From positions 434,001-498,000 of the forward strand of contig NZ_LT906473.1 in assembly GCF_900187295.1 (NCBI RefSeq): a stretch of 64,000 bases of DNA, given 5' to 3'. Positions within the stretch are counted from its first letter, which is position 1. The number at the start of each line of letters is the position of its first letter. Under the pieces are notes generated by a model. It ran no database searches. It had not been told where the DNA came from and worked only from the letters and a program-made list of their open reading frames with translations. Shown here one piece after another: positions 36,236-45,559 of this stretch. The position numbers were made by a program, and so were the translations under genes. This DNA comes from Corynebacterium cystitidis (GTDB lineage Bacteria > Actinomycetota > Actinomycetes > Mycobacteriales > Mycobacteriaceae).

Positions 36236-36913
36236 ATGGAGACTAAGCAGCGGATCACAGACCGCATCACAGACCGCATCACAGAACTAACCCGCCCCAC
36301 CGGTGAGGAAGACCTCCTCAACGTCACATACCCGCAGCCACGCTTCGACATCGGCTTAAAGCAGACCATCATCGTAATACTTGTGGCAGTGGTGGGGTTG
36401 GCGGGGTGGGTCGTCGTTAAGCCCTCGCCGAGCCCGCCGCCGAAGATGCCTGCCGGTGCCGGCTTAACGCACAGCCCGGTAGAAGATGCCACACAACCCC
36501 AGGAGGTGGTGGTTTCGGTGGTAGGTGCTGTCCACAATCCGGGGCTTGTCACATTGAGGGAGGGCGCGCGGGTCGCTGACGCGCTTGAGGCTGCAGGCGT
36601 GCAGGGCGAGGCGGACACGCTGGCCCTTAATCTGGCACAGGTGTTGGCGGACGGCCAGCAAATCGTGGTGCCACGGGTGGGTGAAACCCCGCCAGCTCAT
36701 GCGGTGGGCACAAGCGGAGATGGGGCCGTCTCGCTGAATAATGCCAGCGCTGACGAGCTGATGGAACTACCCGGGGTGGGGGAGGCGACTGCGGCGGCGA
36801 TCATCGCGCACCGCGAGGAGATCGGCGGGTTCAGCGACATTGCCCAGCTGCTCGATGTCAGCGGGATTGGGCCGGCGAAATTTGCCAAGCTCGAAGGCGA
36901 GGTTGTGCTGTGA
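36236..36913 (+). CDS. comEA: ComEA-like DNA-binding competence protein
   Basis: This 225-aa protein starts at ATG 36236. After a short cytosolic part with an ITDR repeat comes one membrane helix (QTIIVILVAVVGLAGWVVV) and a Pro-rich linker. An SLBB-like domain follows (VVSVVGAVHNPGLVTLREGA to DGQQIVVPRVGE). The C-terminus has the double helix-hairpin-helix of ComEA (NNASADELMELPGVGEATA, then SDIAQLLDVSGIGPAKFAKL). ComEA binds incoming double-stranded DNA outside the membrane and hands it to ComEC, encoded next. Natural transformation is not established for most corynebacteria. Upstream lies a DnaA-box pair. Confidence 0.92.
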   Translation: METKQRITDRITDRITELTRPTGEEDLLNVTYPQPRFDIGLKQTIIVILVAVVGLAGWVVVKPSPSPPPKMPAGAGLTHSPVEDATQPQEVVVSVVGAVHNPGLVTLREGARVADALEAAGVQGEADTLALNLAQVLADGQQIVVPRVGETPPAHAVGTSGDGAVSLNNASADELMELPGVGEATAAAIIAHREEIGGFSDIAQLLDVSGIGPAKFAKLEGEVVL

Positions 36914-36958
36914 GGCGCAAGTCCGTGTGCGCCCGCAAGTGGGGTTGCTAGGGGTGTA

Positions 36959-38599
36959 GTGGTGCGCGAACTTCGATTAGTTCCGGCGGCACTGGTGGCG
37001 TGGACAGTCACGCTCGGGCTGCTCATTGGAGTGCCACGGGTGGGGCTGGTGGTTGTGGCCGTTGTGGTGGGTTTCGCGGTGGCGCGCCACGTGGGCCAGG
37101 CGATCGTCACAGCTGTTGTCGGCACGTGCGCCTGGGCGGTGACAAGCGCGCGGTTGGCCATGCGCCCGCCGCTTGACGACGAGTTTGTAGCCCAGCTTAC
37201 TGCCGCGCCGAAGCAGGTGGATTCGGGAAGTTGGCTGCTCACAGTGTGTATCGACGACTACCCCGGTACCGTAGCCGTGTTTACAGACGAGTTGCCAAAA
37301 CCAGAAGGTGGGGCCAGCGGGGCCATAGTGCACGTGGCTGGCACGTGGTCGGAGTCGGACCGGGTGAGCCTTGCGGGCCACACAATCAGCGGATCGGTAG
37401 AGCTTGTGGCCCCACCTACCGGGTTTCAGGGGTGGGCAGCACAGGTGCGCGCGACGTTTGCGGAATCCGTGGCAGCCCACGTGCCGGAGCATTCCCAGGG
37501 GCTGATCCCCGGCATGGTACTAGGCGATACCAGCCTGCAATCCGCTGCCGAACAAGACGCGTATATCGCCACCGGCCTGTCACACCTGTCGGCTGTGTCA
37601 GGGGCGAACGTGGCGATAGTGACTACAGCAGCCGCGATCGCCGCCCGACTGGTGGGGTTGGGGCTGCGTGGACAGGTGGCGGCCTCGGCTGTGGCTTTAG
37701 GCATCTTCGTGGGCCTGGTTGGCGGTGAGCCCTCAGTGCTGCGCGCGGCCATCACTGGGGTGGTGGGGTTAGTGGCGGTGCTGGCGTCGTCGGCAAGCGA
37801 ACCCATTCATGCGCTGTGCCTGGCCGTCATCGCGCTTGTTTTTCTCGATTCAGACATGGCCGCCAACTACGGATTCGCCCTGTCTGTGGCAGCGACCGCG
37901 GGCATCATTGTGCTGCATCCGCTGCTGTATCGCGCGCTGGCACCTACCGGCTGGCCTGATATTGTCGTTCGCGCGCTGGCTGTGGCGATCGCTGCTGACA
38001 TCGTCACCATGCCGATCATTGCTTTGATGGCCGGCGAAGTATCCCTGGTGTCGGTGGTGGCAAACGTGCTGGTCGCCCCCGCCACGCCGCCCGTGACGGT
38101 GCTGGGGCTTGTGGCGGTACTGCTCAGCCTGATCCCAGGCGGCCTGGAGCAGCTCGTCTACCTTGCGATCACGCCGCTAACGTGGTGGATCAACTTCGTC
38201 GGTACTCATCTTGCCCAGCTGCCCATCGCCACCGTGGAGGCCACACCGTGGTACACGCTGCTGGGCTACGGGTGGGTCATCGTCGGCTTCCTGCTGCGTC
38301 GCCCCCGCGCAACTGTGGCCGTGGCCGTGTGCGCCTACTTCGCAGCCAGCTGGCAGCCGCTGCCACCGGCGATTGACTTGGAGCGCGCCCCCGTCCACGT
38401 TGTTGACACCCTGCACGACACAGCGCGCGAGCAGGTTCCGCCCGGCATAGCCGTCATTATTGTGCTTGACGACGAAGGCCCTGCCGCCACCCGGCCCACC
38501 GTCACCACCGGGCGTGTTCCCGTGCTCTACCCCAACCGCGATGGGCCCGTCACCGTCCACATCGACGGCACCCAGCATGCCGCTGACGGCCGGTTCTAA
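36959..38599 (+). CDS. comEC: ComEC/Rec2-family DNA-uptake channel, no metallohydrolase domain
   Basis: This is a 546-aa polytopic membrane protein. Two GTG codons (36959, 36962) follow TAGGGG at 36949-36954, so leaderless initiation at 36962 is possible. The soluble OB-like region (about residues 60-150) precedes the Competence domain, seen as LIPGMVLGDTSLQSAAEQDA, ATGLSHLSAVSGANVAIV and GGEPSVLRAAITGVVG. About ten hydrophobic helices follow. The beta-lactamase-like domain found after the channel in Bacillus ComEC is absent, as in other short actinobacterial forms. ComEC carries single-stranded DNA across the cytoplasmic membrane. Confidence 0.9.
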   Translation: MVRELRLVPAALVAWTVTLGLLIGVPRVGLVVVAVVVGFAVARHVGQAIVTAVVGTCAWAVTSARLAMRPPLDDEFVAQLTAAPKQVDSGSWLLTVCIDDYPGTVAVFTDELPKPEGGASGAIVHVAGTWSESDRVSLAGHTISGSVELVAPPTGFQGWAAQVRATFAESVAAHVPEHSQGLIPGMVLGDTSLQSAAEQDAYIATGLSHLSAVSGANVAIVTTAAAIAARLVGLGLRGQVAASAVALGIFVGLVGGEPSVLRAAITGVVGLVAVLASSASEPIHALCLAVIALVFLDSDMAANYGFALSVAATAGIIVLHPLLYRALAPTGWPDIVVRALAVAIAADIVTMPIIALMAGEVSLVSVVANVLVAPATPPVTVLGLVAVLLSLIPGGLEQLVYLAITPLTWWINFVGTHLAQLPIATVEATPWYTLLGYGWVIVGFLLRRPRATVAVAVCAYFAASWQPLPPAIDLERAPVHVVDTLHDTAREQVPPGIAVIIVLDDEGPAATRPTVTTGRVPVLYPNRDGPVTVHIDGTQHAADGRF

Positions 38600-38615
38600 C
38601 GCTAGACTTGCATCC

Positions 38616-39548
38616 ATGGATGCAGCGGTACACCTCGTGCTTGGCGACGACACCTTCCTTCAAGAACGCGCCACCGACGCGATCGTCGACACGCTCCCTC
38701 CCACTGTGGAAGTGCAGCGCTACAAAGCTGGCGAAGTCACCGAAGGCGAGCTTTTACAAGCCACCAGCCCGTCCCTGTTCGCTGAGGAACGCGCCGTGGT
38801 ATTCACCGGCACCGAGCTGGCAGGCAAAGAGCCAACCGAACTGCTGTTACAGGCCGCTGTGAATCCGGCGCCGGGAATGACACTGATCATCAACCACACC
38901 GGTGGCGGCCGCAACAAAGCGTACGTAGCCAAGTTCAAAAAGATCGCCGAAGTCCACGAGGCCACCGCACCAAAATACGCCAACCAACTATCGCAGTGGA
39001 TAACCGCAGAGTTTCGCCGCCACGGGGTCAGGCCCACGCCAGATGTGGTCGGCGCGCTGCAAGAATCGGTGGGCTCAGACCTGCGCGAACTGGCGAGCGC
39101 TGTCGACCAGCTGGTCGCAGACGCGGACGGCGATATCACCGTGGCAACCGTGCGCGCCTACTACACCGGGGTGGCCGAAGTGTCTGGATTCGACATCGCT
39201 GACGCCGCCGTGGCCGGGAAACTGGGCGTGGCGCTCGGGTCGACGCGCCGGGCACTCCAGTTAGGGATCTCGCCGGTGGCAATCGCCGCGGCACTGGCCA
39301 GCAAAGTGGGCGATATCGCCCGGCTCTACCAAACCCGTGGCAACCCCGACCAGCTGGCGAAAACCTTCGGCATGCACCCATTCGTGGTGAAAAAAACCAT
39401 GCAGGTCGCGCGCAACTGGTCCGGTGAGGCCGTCAGCGACGCCGTCATCCTCGTCGCCGAGCTCGACGCCGAAGTGAAAGGGCAAGGCGGAGATCCCGAA
39501 TTCGCGGTAGAAAACGCGGTGCGCAGGATCGCTAAACTCGCTGCGTAA
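38616..39548 (+). CDS. holA: DNA polymerase III subunit delta
   Basis: HolA (310 aa) is the clamp-loader delta subunit that opens the sliding clamp. It is chosen from ATG 38616: TAGACT (38603-38608) stands 7 nt upstream (leaderless) and the encoded MDAAVHLVLGDDTFLQERAT is the family start. Later landmarks are LTLIINHTGGGRNKAYV-like sequence in the AAA-like domain and YTGVAEVSGFDIADAAVAGK, then LASKVGDIARLYQT and FVVKKTMQVARNWSGEAVSD. The longer frame from 38460 runs over the comEC end and is not supported. The comEA-comEC-holA-rpsT neighbourhood is conserved in many bacteria. Confidence 0.95.
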   Translation: MDAAVHLVLGDDTFLQERATDAIVDTLPPTVEVQRYKAGEVTEGELLQATSPSLFAEERAVVFTGTELAGKEPTELLLQAAVNPAPGMTLIINHTGGGRNKAYVAKFKKIAEVHEATAPKYANQLSQWITAEFRRHGVRPTPDVVGALQESVGSDLRELASAVDQLVADADGDITVATVRAYYTGVAEVSGFDIADAAVAGKLGVALGSTRRALQLGISPVAIAAALASKVGDIARLYQTRGNPDQLAKTFGMHPFVVKKTMQVARNWSGEAVSDAVILVAELDAEVKGQGGDPEFAVENAVRRIAKLAA

Positions 39549-39575
39549 CGGTGGCTGCGTGATAGCGTTAACACC

Positions 39576-39977
39576 ATGAATAATCCTCAAGACCACGCCG
39601 ACGTGCCTAACGACGTCCAAGAGTTCGCCGCCCGCCTGTTCAACTATGCGCGTACCGGTGATACCCAACTGATTGACTACATTAACCAAGGCGTCAACGT
39701 CGACCTGACCAACCAGGACGGAAACACCTTTATCATGCTCGCCTCCTACTCCGGCCAACGCGAGCTGGTCACGCAGCTCATCAATGCTGGCGCCGACGTG
39801 AACAAAACCAATAGTCGTGGCCAGACCCCGCTGGCAGGCGTGATCTTTAAGAAAGAAGAAGCAATTATCGACGACCTGCTCGCCGCCGGCGCCGACCCGC
39901 TGGCAGGCCAGCCGAACTCCATTGACACCGCCCGCATGTTCGGGCGAGAGGACTTGGTAGAAAAGTTCACCAAGTGA
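39576..39977 (+). CDS. Ankyrin-repeat protein
   Basis: This is a 133-aa soluble protein built mostly of ankyrin repeats: DLTNQDGNTFIMLASYSGQR, ELVTQLINAGADVNKTNSRG, QTPLAGVIFKKEEAIIDDLL and AAGADPLAGQPNSIDTARMF. Ankyrin proteins bind other proteins and no catalytic residue is visible. TAGCGT (39563-39568) lies 7 nt before the ATG, a leaderless candidate. Its last codons overlap the GTG of the LysE-type gene by 4 nt (GTGA), so the two are coupled, but a functional link is unproven. Confidence 0.9.
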   Translation: MNNPQDHADVPNDVQEFAARLFNYARTGDTQLIDYINQGVNVDLTNQDGNTFIMLASYSGQRELVTQLINAGADVNKTNSRGQTPLAGVIFKKEEAIIDDLLAAGADPLAGQPNSIDTARMFGREDLVEKFTK

Positions 39978-40630
39978 GCGTGATCAACCCGGCCGATCTT
40001 GGGGCCATCATTGTTGTCAACCTAGTAGGTGCGGCCTCACCTGGCCCCGACATCATTTTGATCACCCGCACTGCCACACGGTCGCGTCGTCACGCGCTCG
40101 CCACCGTCGCCGGCATCCAAGTCGGGGTACTGATGTGGTGCACGCTCACCGTACTTGGGGCGGCAGCCCTGCTCACCGCGTTTCCGTGGGTGCTGGAATT
40201 CATCCAAATCATCGGCGGGGCCTGGCTGATGTACCTCGGCGCAAGCTCCGTCCGCGGCGGATTGATTGAGCGCCACAACCCGCCACGCGACACTTCAGAA
40301 GCCGAAGCCCGCCTCGGACGGTTGCGCCATTCCTTTGCCAAGGGCTTAACGACGAACCTCTCCAACCCGAAGATCGTGTTATTCTTGGCGGCGCTTGTGG
40401 CACCACTGCTGCCCCCGAACCCGTCGTGGGCAGTGTCCATGATCGTGATTGTGGCGTTGTGGATTCCGTCGATGCTGCTCCAAGCCGGGCTGGCCACGCT
40501 CGTGTCCACCCATGCGGTGCGCAACCGCTTGCTGCGCGCCGGGCCATATATCGACATCGCCGCCGGGGTCTTCTTCGTCATCGCAGCGGTAGTACTGGTG
40601 TGGCGCGGGGTGGCGGGGCTGCTTAACTAG
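39974..40630 (+). CDS. LysE/RhtB-family amino-acid exporter
   Basis: This 218-aa membrane protein has about six hydrophobic helices. The start has the family pattern NLVGAASPGPDIILITRTAT, with the G-x-x-x-GPD element. A central FAKGLTTNLSNPKIVLFLAA segment, typical of LysE/RhtB, follows. These proteins export lysine, arginine, threonine or homoserine lactone type substrates. The specific substrate cannot be read here. The start is GTG 39974, overlapping the ankyrin gene stop. No LysG-type regulator is adjacent. Confidence 0.9.
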   Translation: MSVINPADLGAIIVVNLVGAASPGPDIILITRTATRSRRHALATVAGIQVGVLMWCTLTVLGAAALLTAFPWVLEFIQIIGGAWLMYLGASSVRGGLIERHNPPRDTSEAEARLGRLRHSFAKGLTTNLSNPKIVLFLAALVAPLLPPNPSWAVSMIVIVALWIPSMLLQAGLATLVSTHAVRNRLLRAGPYIDIAAGVFFVIAAVVLVWRGVAGLLN

Positions 40631-40668
40631 CCGCGCCCAGGCAGCAGCGCCCGGGCCCGCGTCCGCGT

Positions 40669-41559
40669 TTACTGTGCCCGGAAGAAATCGACCGACAACT
40701 GAGTCGCTGACGGCGATATAAACCACGTGTGGCCGCCACCGTTGACACGCACAACGCGGGTGCCTGCCTTGCACTTTTCCAGCTCGAACACCGTCGTGTC
40801 GCCGGTCTCGGTGACGCGGGTGTTCGGCAGCACGCACTGATTCTTGCGCCCCATCGTGGTAGTGACTTGGTCTACAGACAGATACGGCGCGCCGTGGCGC
40901 ACACCACCCTCGTAGGCCACCACGTCATCAGCGGTGCCGTGGATAATCATGGTGGGTACTACACCTGCTGCGCAGTTGGACACCGTCGGGTTGTAGTAAG
41001 CACCCGCCACTCCGGCCACGCCCGCAACCAGATCCGGCGCATGACACCCGAGAGCCAGCGCCATGCCGCCACCATTAGACAGGCCTGTTGCATAAACCTG
41101 CTGGCGGTCCACGGTGTGCGAGGCAGCCACGTTGTCCACAACCTCGCGGGTGTACGAGATGTCGTCGAAAAGCGATGTTTGAGCGTACGGTGCACCCGCC
41201 CAGGCATTGTTCACGCCTTGCGCATAGACGACGATCGCGTCCCTGGCCACCTGCTCAACCTGGGCGTAATCGCGTGTCCCGCCCGCGGTGTGCTGCCACC
41301 CGCCAAACACCAGCACCACCGGGTACGCGGTCGCCGGGTTGTAGTTGTGGGGAACAGACAGGAGGAATTCGCGCCCGCTAGCCAGCGTGCGGGTGGTTGT
41401 GGTGTGCCCGGTCGGTGCGGGAAGGAGTTCCGGCAGCATGCTGGATAGGTGCGAGCTTGCCGACGCCGCGTCCGACGACTGTGCGGTAGCAAAAGGGGAG
41501 GCGGACAGGCTGAGAGCGGTCATGGCAACTGCGGCGGCAGCGAAAGCTCGAAGTTTCAT
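40669..41559 (-). CDS. Secreted PHB-depolymerase/LpqC-like esterase
   Basis: This exported alpha/beta hydrolase is 296 aa from ATG 41559. TATAGT (41567-41572 on the minus strand) ends 7 nt before it, so initiation is leaderless; the upstream extension to 41703 is spurious. A signal peptide (KLRAFAAAAVAMTALSLSAS, cleavage near TAQ) precedes VVLVFGGWQHTAGGT, the oxyanion part. The nucleophile is Ser161 in YATGLSNGGGMALALGC. HGTADDVVAYEGG holds the likely Asp, and VNGGGHTWF the His. The family covers poly(3-hydroxybutyrate) depolymerases, feruloyl esterases and LpqC. The substrate is unknown. Confidence 0.88.
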   Translation of the reverse strand: MKLRAFAAAAVAMTALSLSASPFATAQSSDAASASSHLSSMLPELLPAPTGHTTTTRTLASGREFLLSVPHNYNPATAYPVVLVFGGWQHTAGGTRDYAQVEQVARDAIVVYAQGVNNAWAGAPYAQTSLFDDISYTREVVDNVAASHTVDRQQVYATGLSNGGGMALALGCHAPDLVAGVAGVAGAYYNPTVSNCAAGVVPTMIIHGTADDVVAYEGGVRHGAPYLSVDQVTTTMGRKNQCVLPNTRVTETGDTTVFELEKCKAGTRVVRVNGGGHTWFISPSATQLSVDFFRAQ

Positions 41560-41580
41560 GCCCCATACTATAAACCGGAA

Positions 41581-41610
41581 AGAGCCCGCACCCATACGGG
41601 CGCAGGCTCT
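41581..41610 (-). terminator. Rho-independent terminator of rpsT
   Basis: Read on the minus strand, a 13-bp stem begins AGAGCC and ends GGCTCT, with a GTAT loop and two G-U pairs, followed by TTT. It lies 22 bp after the rpsT stop. Confidence 0.8.
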
Positions 41611-41632
41611 TGAAGTGGAAAATGAGTGGAAG

Positions 41633-41896
41633 TTAATCCATCTTGTTGACGGCCTTAGCCATCTTGGACTTCTTGTTAGCCGCATTGTTGCGGTGGAAGA
41701 CACCCTTGGTCACAGCCTTGTCCAGCTTGCGGGACGCGACGCGCAGCTGCGCTTGTGCGTTTTCCTTGTTGCCGGATTCGACAGCCTCGCGGAACTTGCG
41801 GATTTCGGTGCGGACTGCGGAACGGATGGACTTGTTGCGCTGACGGCGTTTCTCGTTGGTGAGAACGCGCTTCTTCTGCTGCTTAATATTTGCCAT
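41633..41896 (-). CDS. rpsT: 30S ribosomal protein S20
   Basis: bS20 (87 aa) begins [20 protein letters not shown], which is diagnostic, and ends [20 protein letters not shown]. It binds 16S rRNA early in 30S assembly. The length is standard. CAAGAGG precedes the ATG by a normal distance. It is convergent with the holA-LysE unit side and has its own terminator. The 280 bp upstream (41897-42176) contain no gene I can support. Confidence 0.98.
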   Translation of the reverse strand: MANIKQQKKRVLTNEKRRQRNKSIRSAVRTEIRKFREAVESGNKENAQAQLRVASRKLDKAVTKGVFHRNNAANKKSKMAKAVNKMD

Positions 41897-42176
41897 TGCG
41901 ATACCTCTTGGAAATCGATGTTGAATAAACCAGTCGATCTACCCGCACATGGGACTGCTGACCAGGCACTCACGCGCTACTGCAAACCACACGGTTGCGA
42001 TGTAGCACTACGCGGACCCAAGGTACGTGACCGCGCTGCCGGATCACCCAGAAAAGCGGGTGTGAACAACACCGCGACTTTAGCAGGCGAGCTTGTCGAC
42101 ACCCAAATCGACGGCCTAATCGACGGCCACGTTAAGGGTGCCACACAGGGCTGGCAACGGGCGGCTGGCAACGGGC

Positions 42177-42779
42177 TCAGGCCCAGTTGAACATGCTGCG
42201 CAAACGATTCGCCACCACGTTGAAGCGACGCTGCGGAAACAAAATGCCGCGGCGGGACACCTCAATCTCAGGCACGATCATCGTTTTGTCGAGGCGGAGC
42301 CAACACCGTGCACTGTCGCCGCACCACTCGCCACTGCCGATCTCAAGCCAACTGCTATCGGCAGAATGCTGCGAGTTCGACGAAATTAACAAGCCCAACA
42401 CTTTATGCTGCTGGCGACCAATGACCAGCATGGAGCGTTCCTGCGGTGGGTGCGAAGGCACTGTCACCCACACAACCTCGCCCGGTTCGGCATGCCCATC
42501 GAGGTCAGACGAGTAGTAGATGGAGCGAGCCAGCCGAGCCGTTGGTTCCACACGCAGCGACCGGGCAACACGTGGGCGCGAGGCAGTATTATTACCGCCC
42601 AGTCGCTGATTCAGCTTGGCAAGCCCAAGATCCAGATCGTCCGTCTCGGTGGCAGCTTTTCTTTCGCGGGCGCGGCGACGACGCTCTTTTCGGCGCAGAA
42701 AGAACCGGGAGGGGGTGCTCTTGCCCGTCGCCTCACTCGCGTCGATGCTTCTCGACTGGCGAAGACGCAGAATGCTCAT
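42177..42779 (-). CDS. PemK/MazF-fold protein without partner antitoxin
   Basis: This 200-aa protein has a basic, disordered first third (FFLRRKERRRRARERKAATE) followed by a PemK/MazF-type domain: YYSSDLDGHAEPGEVVWVTV, then RSMLVIGRQQHKVLGLLISS, SSWLEIGSGEW and CWLRLDKTMIVPEIEVSRRG. The MazF-fold core is clear, but the protein is twice the usual toxin length and no small antitoxin gene is adjacent. A similar gene sits beside lepA in mycobacteria and corynebacteria, so it is probably a conserved housekeeping member rather than a mobile toxin. RNase activity is untested here. Confidence 0.75.
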   Translation of the reverse strand: MSILRLRQSRSIDASEATGKSTPSRFFLRRKERRRRARERKAATETDDLDLGLAKLNQRLGGNNTASRPRVARSLRVEPTARLARSIYYSSDLDGHAEPGEVVWVTVPSHPPQERSMLVIGRQQHKVLGLLISSNSQHSADSSWLEIGSGEWCGDSARCWLRLDKTMIVPEIEVSRRGILFPQRRFNVVANRLRSMFNWA

Positions 42780-42972
42780 AAGTATGTGGTCCAGATTTAG
42801 TCCCGGTACGGTGGGTTTACATTCACAACTGTAACGTTTAGATCACGCACCCCACAATCAACCAAAAGGAGGACCTCCCTTAACGGGGGTAATAGGGGGC
42901 GGGCGGTCGTCGTTACGCGTGCGCGACCAGCGTTTCGTGCACAGGTGACACCACAGGGTAGAGTCTGATTTT

Positions 42973-44829
42973 ATGGCTAGGAAATCGGGAAACTTCGCCC
43001 AGTCAACGTTCACGGATCCCGCCCGGATCCGAAATTTCTGCATCATTGCGCACATCGACCACGGGAAATCCACCCTGGCTGACCGCATCCTGCAGCTGTC
43101 CAACGTAGTGGAAGCACGCGACATGCGCGACCAATACCTGGACAACATGGACATTGAGCGCGAACGTGGCATCACCATCAAGGCGCAAAACGTGCGCCTG
43201 CCATGGGTGCCACACACCGGTGACCACGCCGGCGAAGAAATCGTGCTGCAGATGATCGATACCCCCGGCCACGTCGACTTCTCCTACGAGGTCTCCCGCG
43301 CGCTCGAGGCATGTGAGGGCGCGATTTTGCTTGTCGACGCAGCCCAGGGCATCGAGGCGCAAACACTGGCGAACCTGTATATGGCGATTGATAAGGGCCT
43401 GGAGATCATCCCGGTGCTCAACAAGATTGACCTGCCGGCGGCCGACCCGGAGAAATACGCCTTTGAGATCGCCAATATCATCGGCTGCGAGCCGGAAGAC
43501 GTCCTGCGGGTGTCAGGCAAAACCGGTGAAGGTGTGGAAAAGCTGCTGGACGTGGTGGTGGACATGGTGCCCGCGCCGGATAACCCCAACGGTGCCGACG
43601 CGCCCGCCCGCGCCATGATTTTCGACTCCGTCTACGACACCTACCGCGGCGTGGTCACCTATATCCGCATGGTCGACGGCACCCTGAAAAAGGGCCAGAA
43701 ACTACGCATGATGAACACCGGCACCACCCTTGAACTGCTGGAAATTGGTGTGGTCTCGCCCACCGCCACCCCGGTGGCTGGCCTGGGCCCCGGCGAGGTG
43801 GGCTACCTGATCACCGGCGTGAAAGACGTGCGCGAAACCAAAGTCGGCGACACCGTCACCAGCGACTCCAAAGGCGCGGAAGAGCCACTGCAGGGCTACG
43901 AGGACGTCAAACCCATGGTGTACTCCGGGCTGTTCCCCGTCAGCCAGGAAGACTTCCCGGCGTTGCGCGAGTCTTTGGAAAAGCTGCAGCTTAACGACGC
44001 ATCGCTGACCTGGGAGCCAGAAACGTCAGTCGCGCTAGGTTTCGGTTTCCGCTGCGGCTTTTTGGGCCTGTTGCACATGGAGATCACCCGCGACCGCCTC
44101 GAGCGCGAATTCGACCTGGACCTGATCTCTACCGCGCCGAGTGTGACCTACCGGGTTGTGGCCGAAGACGGCACCGAACAGTACGTGCACAATCCCAGCG
44201 ACTGGCCGGAGGGCAAACTGCAGTCCGTGTACGAGCCGATTGTGAACATGACGATCATCGTGCCTGCCGAGTTTGTCGGGCCAACCATGGAGCTGTGCCA
44301 GAAAAAGCGGGGCCAGATGAAAAACATGGACTACCTGTCTGAAGACCGCGTTGAGCTGCGCTACATCATGCCACTAGGTGAGATCATCTTTGATTTCTTC
44401 GACATGCTGAAATCGCGTACCAAAGGCTACGCATCGCTGAACTATGAGGAAGCCGGAGAGCAAGAAGCGAACCTGGTGAAGGTGGACATCCTGCTGCAGG
44501 GTGAGCCGGTAGACGCGTTCTCCGCAATCGTGCACCGCGACAACGCCCAGTGGTACGGCAACAAAATGACCACAAAGCTCAAAGAGCTCATCCCGCGCCA
44601 ACAATTCGAAGTGCCGGTGCAGGCAGCGATCGGCTCCAAGATTATTGCGCGTGAAAACATCCGCGCGCTGCGCAAGGACGTGCTCTCCAAGTGCTACGGC
44701 GGCGATATTTCACGCAAGCGCAAACTGCTGGAGAAGCAGAAGGCCGGTAAGAAACGCATGAAATCCATCGGCTCAGTCACCGTGCCACAAGAAGCGTTCG
44801 TGGCAGCGCTGTCCACCGACGAGGAGTAG
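42973..44829 (+). CDS. lepA: Elongation factor 4 (LepA)
   Basis: LepA (618 aa) is the ribosome-associated GTPase that back-translocates or aids 30S biogenesis. G motifs: [18 protein letters not shown] (G1), ITIKAQNV region (G2), [12 protein letters not shown] (G3) and NKIDLP (G4). The LepA-specific C-terminal domain ends with [26 protein letters not shown] (42959-42964) lies 8 nt before the ATG, so it is probably leaderless. It is divergent from the MazF-like gene across about 190 bp, the conserved actinobacterial layout. Confidence 0.98.
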   Translation: MARKSGNFAQSTFTDPARIRNFCIIAHIDHGKSTLADRILQLSNVVEARDMRDQYLDNMDIERERGITIKAQNVRLPWVPHTGDHAGEEIVLQMIDTPGHVDFSYEVSRALEACEGAILLVDAAQGIEAQTLANLYMAIDKGLEIIPVLNKIDLPAADPEKYAFEIANIIGCEPEDVLRVSGKTGEGVEKLLDVVVDMVPAPDNPNGADAPARAMIFDSVYDTYRGVVTYIRMVDGTLKKGQKLRMMNTGTTLELLEIGVVSPTATPVAGLGPGEVGYLITGVKDVRETKVGDTVTSDSKGAEEPLQGYEDVKPMVYSGLFPVSQEDFPALRESLEKLQLNDASLTWEPETSVALGFGFRCGFLGLLHMEITRDRLEREFDLDLISTAPSVTYRVVAEDGTEQYVHNPSDWPEGKLQSVYEPIVNMTIIVPAEFVGPTMELCQKKRGQMKNMDYLSEDRVELRYIMPLGEIIFDFFDMLKSRTKGYASLNYEEAGEQEANLVKVDILLQGEPVDAFSAIVHRDNAQWYGNKMTTKLKELIPRQQFEVPVQAAIGSKIIARENIRALRKDVLSKCYGGDISRKRKLLEKQKAGKKRMKSIGSVTVPQEAFVAALSTDEE

Positions 44830-44843
44830 CGGAGGCGCGTCGC

Positions 44844-45536
44844 TTAGCGCGGGTTTTGCCAGGCCACAATGACGTGGCTGCGCAGCCGCCACGTCACCGT
44901 GAACACCGTCATGGCATAGACCAAGGCGGTGGCCAGGTAGAGGGCGTTGAGTTCCAGCAACAAGTAGCAGAACCCACCGACAAGCGCCCCAGCCCCCAAG
45001 GCTGACGCGATCAAGAAGTGCTGCAACCAGGCCGCGTGAGATCCACCAAAAAGCGTATCGACAAGCCGCTGGCCCATCTTGACAAGTGTGCCCGTCATGT
45101 AGGTCAGCGCCAAAGAAACCTCACCGCGGCGCTCAAAGATGCTGTTCATCGAACCAATCCCGAGCGACGCAAACCCCACCGCCACATGCGGCCACCCCGC
45201 CGCCAGAAACACGCACGCCACGGTGAACAGCAACGCCATATTCACCACCACGGCATTTTTCACAAACACGCGAGGTATTCGTCGTGAAGCGAGCCGGCGA
45301 ACCAACGCGCCTTCCATCACACCCAACAAAAACAGGACCACACACGTGGCCGCGAGCTGAACCGTCGCCCAATCTCCCGTCACCGCAGATGCCGCGATGC
45401 GGGTGACGTTGCCGGACATGAAGGACAAAAACACGCCGCCGAGGAACATGAAGGCAAGCGCATCGACAAAACCGGCGACAAAGGCGAAACCGGTCCCCGC
45501 CATGAGTTGGCGCGGGCTATGACTGACAGCAGACAT
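44844..45536 (-). CDS. DUF1275 (YoaK-type) membrane protein
   Basis: This is a 230-aa protein with six to seven hydrophobic helices, beginning MSAVSHSPRQLMAGTGFAFV. The ATG at 45536 is chosen over 45554 because TATACT (45543-45548, minus) lies 6 nt upstream. DUF1275 hallmarks are FVAGFVDALAFMFLGGVFLSF-like and FMSGNVTRIAA sequence near the N-terminus and GIGSMNSIFERRGEVSLALT with TYMTGTLVKMGQRL. The family's function is unknown, and transport is often supposed. It converges on lepA with 14 bp between stops. Confidence 0.88.
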   Translation of the reverse strand: MSAVSHSPRQLMAGTGFAFVAGFVDALAFMFLGGVFLSFMSGNVTRIAASAVTGDWATVQLAATCVVLFLLGVMEGALVRRLASRRIPRVFVKNAVVVNMALLFTVACVFLAAGWPHVAVGFASLGIGSMNSIFERRGEVSLALTYMTGTLVKMGQRLVDTLFGGSHAAWLQHFLIASALGAGALVGGFCYLLLELNALYLATALVYAMTVFTVTWRLRSHVIVAWQNPR

Positions 45537-45559
45537 GCCCGCAGTATAGGCCACGGCCT

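Noticed and set aside
41345..42190. 281-codon plus-strand frame across the esterase, rpsT and the gap after it
   Set aside because: It is antisense to rpsT and the esterase signal peptide and has no recognisable domain.
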